Below are positions 58,990 through 64,000 of a DNA stretch of 64,000 nt, in pieces. Source of the DNA: Cunninghamia lanceolata (taxonomy: Eukaryota > Streptophyta > Pinopsida > Cupressales > Cupressaceae); the NCBI GenBank assembly GCA_027924645.1, contig BSBN01001687.1:7874001-7938000 (forward strand), read 5' to 3'. Numbering within the stretch: position 1 is the stretch's first letter; the number at the start of each line of letters is the position of its first letter. The position numbers and the translations under genes were made by a program. The notes beneath the pieces are model-generated. The model was not told the DNA's origin. It did no database searches and saw nothing but the letters and a program-made list of their open reading frames with translations.

Positions 58990-59617
58990 AAAATAAATTG
59001 TCTAGTTGTTGAAAGATACAAAGATCTAAATTTCAATGGTATTCATGGATGCCCAAATGCTATTCTTGGTGAAGTTAGAAAGTGTTTGCCAAAATATAAT
59101 GGAAAAAATTGAGAATTAGCAGATAAAGATCTGCAAGAGTTTTGTGATTTGATGGATGATTATGGGATTGAAAATGAAGATGTTGTTATAAGGCTTTTTG
59201 TTCAAACTTTGCAAAATGATGCTAGAGATTGGATTTCATACCTACCCGAGTGTTCTATTTCTTCATGGACTGAGTTCAAAGTTGTATTTGTAGAACAGTT
59301 TGGTGAAAGATTTGATATGGTTTCATTGATTACAAATTTTATGAACATTCAAAAGGAGGATGAATTAATTCTAGCCTTTAATTTAAGATTTTCAAAAGCA
59401 ATCAGAAGTATCCCATAGTACATAAGGCCAAATGATGCATTTTGTCTAGCTATTTACCTGAGTGCATTAGAAGAGGAAATGAGTTATTTGATGAGAGATA
59501 AAGAGTCTGCTACACTTCATCAAGCTTATGAAATTGCAATGGACATAGAAAATAATCAGAAATATGGAATGCTAATAGGATATATAGTTGCCAGTGTTGG
59601 TTATTGTAAGGTATCTT
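58990..59617 (+). pseudogene. E8: gag capsid domain
   Basis: One frame from about 58990 to TAA at 59617, with stops before ELADKDLQEF (59109) and after AIRSIP (59416). Retrotrans_gag-type text: LPKYNGKN, LFVQTLQNDARDWISYLP, SWTEFKVVFVEQFGERFD, QKEDELILAFNLRFSKAI. The E8 capsid precursor would have formed particles; its zinc knuckle is not visible. Confidence 0.85.
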
Positions 59618-60309
59618 AATCAGATGAGCAATGTAAATCAGAGAATGGGAGTAGTTTTCAAAATGAATGTATTTCTGTTGTTCTAGTTTGTTCATCATTG
59701 CTTATCCACAGGCCTTTGATCATTCATGGAGCTACAATTCTATCTGGAGGCTACTCTACTTTAGGGATTTGTGCTAGATACACCTTTTAGGTTAGTATAT
59801 AAGAGTAAGTATCCAAATATGGAAGAATTTGAACATGAAGCCTATGATGATAACACATCCTTGAATAGTTATTCATTTTCTAATGATTCCAATGGTTTAT
59901 TTTGGGATAACATGTTTCCACTAATACACAGCTATGATTCATGTATGCAAAGAGATAGTATAATTTATGTGGATTTTTTAGTTTTTGTCAACATGGATCA
60001 ACAAAAGCATGATGAAGGTAGCACAGTTAAAAATAGGATGATATGCTTCCATGATACTATTAGTGAACATAGTGCTTCTAAATTGGATATGAAACAATCT
60101 GTTGAAAATAGGATATTTGACAGAGGCAAATATTGGTTCTTCATTTTTGGTGGCTCGGGGCCACCAAATGAAAATTGAAGGTATGAATTTTGATGTAGGA
60201 TGGAGCATTTATAGAGTAGGCCAATGGATTTGGCACATGGTCTACACTCTAGAGACATCTGGAATCTCGCCATGCCTCCAAGAGGCATGTATTCCATAAC
60301 AAGAGCCAA
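59618..60309 (+). pseudogene. E8: gag tail and remainder of interior
   Basis: Coding-like text in a second frame (59771-60175; LDTPFRLVYKSKYPNMEEFE) and then a third (to about 60299) indicates frameshifted gag or linker sequence. No RT or integrase motif. No clear polypurine tract precedes the 3' LTR. Confidence 0.5.
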
Positions 60310-60965
60310 TGCTAGCACCTATAATTTTGGCAAATTTTTAGTGCTTGGCAGCATTTCATTTGATGGTTTCAATTGATTTTTAGGCCCTATGGCACTTAGT
60401 ATGCTCCTAACTTCTGATATTAAGATTTCTCAATCTATAATTCATCAAGAGAAATACTTTGGTGCAAATTTTTTATGGGTTATCAGAAGCGTGTGTGCCA
60501 GTTTGCGATATCCCAAGATATGTTTTAACATGTTTTTTTAATTTGTTGCCACTTCAAGCTGGGTCCAGAGGGTCCCATAAAAAATTTCAAATTTCCTAGT
60601 TCTAATGGAAACCCAGTTGTTGATTTGCCTTCATATGTTGTCAGCTCTGTTTTTGTGATTTTTTTTAAACTGGGCTCTCGAGGGCCCAGTTTACAAAGGA
60701 GGTCCCAAAAATCTTTTGACAGTATGAATTTTGAGGAAATAGGTATGTTTTAAATAATTGATTATAGCCCTATGCAAGTTTTCACGGCCTCTGGATGTCC
60801 CATGTGCCCACAATGATGTTGCGTCATTTGCTCGGAAAGAGAAATTAATTATTTGCCATTTTCCTAAGTTGCAAAATGCAATTTTTAAAAAACATTTTAA
60901 TCAATTGGCAAATATAATATATTGTTTAGTGGAGAATAATATAAAGTAAACAATATTGATATAAT
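60310..60965 (+). repeat. E8: 3' LTR, truncated by E11
   Basis: TGCTAGCACCTATAATTTTG and the next 650 bp match 44888-45560. It stops at GATATAAT, where the E11 LTR begins. Confidence 0.85.
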
Positions 60966-62019
60966 TGAAAGGAAGCTAGGTGTGCGGAAATTGCTTCCTA
61001 CACTAATCTAATGAGGGGAGGAGAGTGCAAATTCAGATTTATCCTAACTATTACAGCAACATTAAACCATTAACATGAGATATTGCAGAAAACACATAAG
61101 GAAGAAAGAATGACATAAGAAGAGAGACACAAGATATACATGGGGAAAACCCTTACGGGTGAAAAACCCCACACTCCAAAACACTGCTCAACTGTATTAC
61201 GTAAACAAAGAGATTACAATACAAATCAGAGCCAATGCTTTTGCAAGAGTCTTTGACACTCGTATTTGGAGAAGATCCGGTAGCATAACAGTACCTGTAA
61301 AACCTATAGTACATCACCTCCTCAAAGCACCTGTTTATATAGAGTTTACAAGGCAGTTTTGGCTCTATCTTGGAATGGGTGTCCAACATGGCCTCATGGC
61401 CCAAAACCCATGCCTATGGACACTTGTCCAACCTTGTAGAATGTTCCTGACACTTGTTAGGTCATCCCATCCCAAAGAGGTCACCTATTCCCAAAATGGG
61501 TAATGACAGATGCTTCTACGACTCTTACGACTGTCATAGAATCTGTCATAGCATAATGACTTACAATTGTAAAAGAATATGTCATATACATGCTATAAAT
61601 AGCATATTCTCTTACAAAATGGCATAACCCACCTTGGGGCACCCAAAGACGCCTTCCCCTAAGATGTTGTTTAACACTTGTTTGTACCTGTCATAGAATC
61701 TCCTATTTCTAACTCTTACATGTCATAAAACTGTCATAGGAATATGTCATGACCGTTTCAGTCAATATTCCCTTACACAACATCTAAGATACCGACACAT
61801 GTCAAAATATTCCTACCACTAAGTGGGATACCTATCTCCTCATGTGAGGACAAAATTACAAGTTGTCATCTTCCATGTAGGATGACACATCACCGTGCCA
61901 CATCCCACAAGATGACAATACGAAATTTACAATTAATTTACATCATAGGAAGTGAATAAATAAATACAATGAAAATAATACAAGGAATTACCAAGGTTGA
62001 GACACCTTAATTCCTAACA
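60966..62019 (-). repeat. E11: 3' LTR
   Basis: On the minus strand it starts TGTTAGGAATTAAGG (62019) right after a polypurine tract and ends near CCTAGCTTCCTTTCA (60966). A TATA box (TATATAAAC, minus) lies at 61333-61342. The U3 holds at least six TGTCATA motifs (61530-61755). Confidence 0.8.
61333..61342 (-). promoter_or_regulatory. TATA box of the E11 LTR
   Basis: CTATATAAAC on the minus strand, about 680 bp into the LTR, upstream of a 340-bp R-U5 segment. Confidence 0.6.
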
Positions 62020-62031
62020 TTCTCCCACTTG
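62020..62031 (-). promoter_or_regulatory. E11: polypurine tract
   Basis: AAGTGGGAGAA on the minus strand directly before the LTR start. Confidence 0.75.
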
Positions 62032-62059
62032 TCGAACACCTTGTAAGAGCTAATAGAAT

Positions 62060-64000
62060 TAACATGATTTAACTGCTATAGGCCGAGAGGCCCATAGACT
62101 CCAAACACCATCTGAACTTCCCTGTGCCCACTGGCTTTGTCAATGCATCTGCAACATTCTTCAAAGTATCTACCTTCTCCAAATTTACGTTCCCATCCTC
62201 TACCATGTCTCGCACGAAGTGAAACTGTTCATCAATATGCTTTGTTCTGGCATGGAAAGTTGGATTCTTTGCAAGGAAAATTACACTCTGACTGTCACAA
62301 CTAATCGTAATTTAACCTGCATCAACACCAATATCTGAACACAATCTCTTAAGACAAATGGCTTCCTTACGAGCATGAGTTGCAGCCATATACTCAGCTT
62401 CTATAGTGGACAAAGTAACCATAGGTTGTCGCTTACTCATCCAACTAATTGTACCACCAAACATTGTGAACACACATGCACTGGTGGATCTCCTATTGTC
62501 AATGTCACCTGCCCAATCAGAATCCACAAATCCATGAATACAAACTGAATGCGGAGGTCCTGTAGCATTACCGTGATAGCATATGGAATACTTAGAAGTA
62601 CCCCTCAAATATCAGAACACTCTCTGAACTGCATCCCAATGTACTCGTCTAGGATTAGCCATAAATCGACTAAGGAATCCCACTACTTGGGCAATGTCTA
62701 GTCTTGTGCAGACCATAGCATACATCAAACTGCCAACATCACTAGCATAAGTACTATGCTCATGTCCTCCACCTCACTAGGAGATTTTGGACAATCACTA
62801 ATAGATAACTTTGTTCCCAATGAAACAGGAACACTCATTAGTCTAAAATTTGCCATGCTGAACCTGTCCAAAACAGTCTTCACATACTTACTCTGGCTTA
62901 ACCAAAGTTTTCTATTTGCTCTGTCTCTTTTGATCTCCATTCCTAGAATGTACCTAGCTGCCCCAAGATTTTTCATCTCAAACTGTGCTGACAACTAAGA
63001 CTTCAAATCAGAAATCATATTCTTACCATTCCTAATCAACAACATATCGTCAACATATAATGCAATAATGAGAATGCGATCATTGTCAAACTTGTAATAC
63101 ACACAATGATCCGACTTCAATCTTAGATAACCAATTGACAACACAAAGGCATCAAACTTAAAGTACCACATCCTAGAAGACTGCTTCAAACCATACAAAG
63201 ACTTCTTAAGCTTGCAAACCAAATTTTATTTACCTTTCTCTATGTAATGCTCTGGCTATGACATGTAGATTTTTTCCTCCAAATCACCATGAAGGAAAGT
63301 TGTCTTCACATCCATCTGTTCTACCTTTAAATCATAAACAGATGCAAGAGATAACAAAAATCTAATGGATGTCAGCTTTGCAATGGGAGAGAAAATTTCA
63401 CCATAATCAATTCCCTCCACTTGTGAGTACCCCTTCGCAACCAATCTAGCCTTGTACTTTTCAAAACTGCCATCTGCACCAAATTTCTTCTTGAACACCC
63501 ATTTGCAACAAACGGGTTTCCGTCCATTAGGAAAAGGCACCAAGTCCCATGTTTTGTTCTTTTCCAAAGAAGCCATCTCATCCTCCATGGCCTCCTTCTA
63601 GGAACCTACATCTTTCATGCCCATAGCCTCTTTCACAGTTCTAGGCTCATCAATGTTAGAAAGTAAAGCAAAAGCACAACTAGAATCAAGTAATGAATCA
63701 CCAAACCTATCAGGTTGCTTTCTTGTTCATGTAGACCTCCTCAATGGCTAAGGTTGAGTTTTTTCTTCTTCTTCATCACTTCCAGAGCTGCTAGAGCTCT
63801 CCTCATCATCAGGCCTCATAGGGTCTGTCAGTTCAGTCTTCTCAGGGGTAGAAGGAAACTGAACCGTATCTTCTTTCTTTTTTGACTGTTCTGGATGTAG
63901 AACAATGGAAGGTGTTAGCTCTCTGAAGATAACACTTCTGCTATACAACACTTTCTCAGTCACAGGATTCCAAAGCTTGTATCCTTTCACACCGACACCA
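62060..64000 (-). pseudogene. E11: copia pol (integrase end, RT, RNase H), runs off the window
   Basis: Reading minus from 64000: the integrase C-terminus (MKGYKLWNPVTEKVLYS), a Ser/Glu-rich linker (SSSSSGSDEEEEK, about 63770), RT from about 63588 (MEDEMASLEKNKTWDLVP, WVFKKKFGADGSFEKYKARL, QMDVKTTFLHGDL), LKQSSRMWYFKFDAF and LYVDDMLL (YVDD box, about 63045), then FEMKNLGAARYILGMEI. After a frameshift near 62770 comes RNase H: SDWAGDIDNRRSTSACVF, TIEAEYMAATHA, a TAA where Gln is usual (62312), then CDSQSVIFLAKNPTFHARTK and VADALTKPV. A few stops and one frameshift only, so less decayed than E6. RT catalytic Asp residues are intact. Confidence 0.9.

Larger units (their letters stand above)
44888..60965 (+). 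mobile_element. E8: gag-only gypsy element, 5' LTR split by the E9/E10 block
   Basis: The 5' LTR starts TGTTAGCACC at 44888, is interrupted at 46794, resumes at 57873 and ends at 58699 (about 2.7 kb in total). A PBS, a gag gene and a short tail follow. The 3' LTR starts TGCTAGCACC at 60310 and matches 44888 onward for about 650 bp before being cut by E11. Interior length is about 1.6 kb, so no room remains for pol. Confidence 0.75.

Noticed and set aside
1..64000. Host protein-coding, tRNA or rRNA genes
   Set aside because: No exon-intron structure, tRNA cloverleaf or rRNA core sequence was recognised; all coding text is retroelement-derived.

Overview
The window is intergenic DNA of a large, repeat-rich plant nuclear genome. 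I found no host gene, tRNA or rRNA. It is almost entirely nested and decayed LTR retrotransposons (Ty3/gypsy Tat/Athila-like and Ty1/copia, including Sirevirus-like), plus one possible LINE fragment. The very long intergenic space, old diverged copies and AT-rich LTRs fit a gymnosperm such as a conifer. That is inference, and no species can be named.

Layout. E1 (+, 1-6480): gypsy integrase end, a spacer with an A-tract motif array, a large accessory ORF (2144-5160) and a probable 3' LTR. E2 (-, about 26731 down to 6500): gypsy element reading LTR, PBS, gag, protease, two extra zinc-knuckle-like motifs, an archaeal-type RNase H placed before RT, RT, and integrase. E3 (+, 7689-19892), a gag-protease-only element, sits inside E2. 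E4 (-, 8471-15970), a young Sirevirus-like element without pol, sits inside the 5' LTR of E3 with the target duplication GCAAT. Upstream of E2 on the same strand is a second large accessory ORF (31155-26742) with a likely leader intron; it shares the LTR at 25626-26731 with E2, which suggests a tandem of two copies. E5 (+, 32240-36545) and E6 (+, 36575 to about 40690) are broken copia elements. E7 (about 40700-43174) is LTR-like DNA holding an array of hairpin-forming repeats. A minus-strand possible LINE 3' end lies at 44263-44880. E8 (+, 44888-60965) is a gag-only gypsy element whose roughly 2.7-kb 5' LTR is split by a block of E9 (inverted LTRs) and E10 (+, 47792-57031, a pol-less Tat-like element with a G-patch ORF). 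E11 (-, 60966-64000 and beyond) is a copia element running off the window.

How the parts relate. Four elements (E3, E4, E8, E10) carry no reverse transcriptase or integrase but keep LTRs, a primer binding site and gag- or nucleocapsid-type ORFs. They look like parasites that supplied RNA packaging functions and borrowed pol. Three unrelated elements (E1, E4 and the copy upstream of E2) carry a very large non-pol ORF with the same layout: a globular N-terminal part, a charged linker with KKRK-type basic clusters, and a C-terminal coiled coil. Many ORFs stay in one frame for kilobases and are broken almost only by stops explained by C-to-T change. In E3 every premature stop is TAG, which points to CAG-context (CHG) cytosine methylation as the main decay force. 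The most unusual objects are E4, the accessory ORF family, and the domain order of E2.
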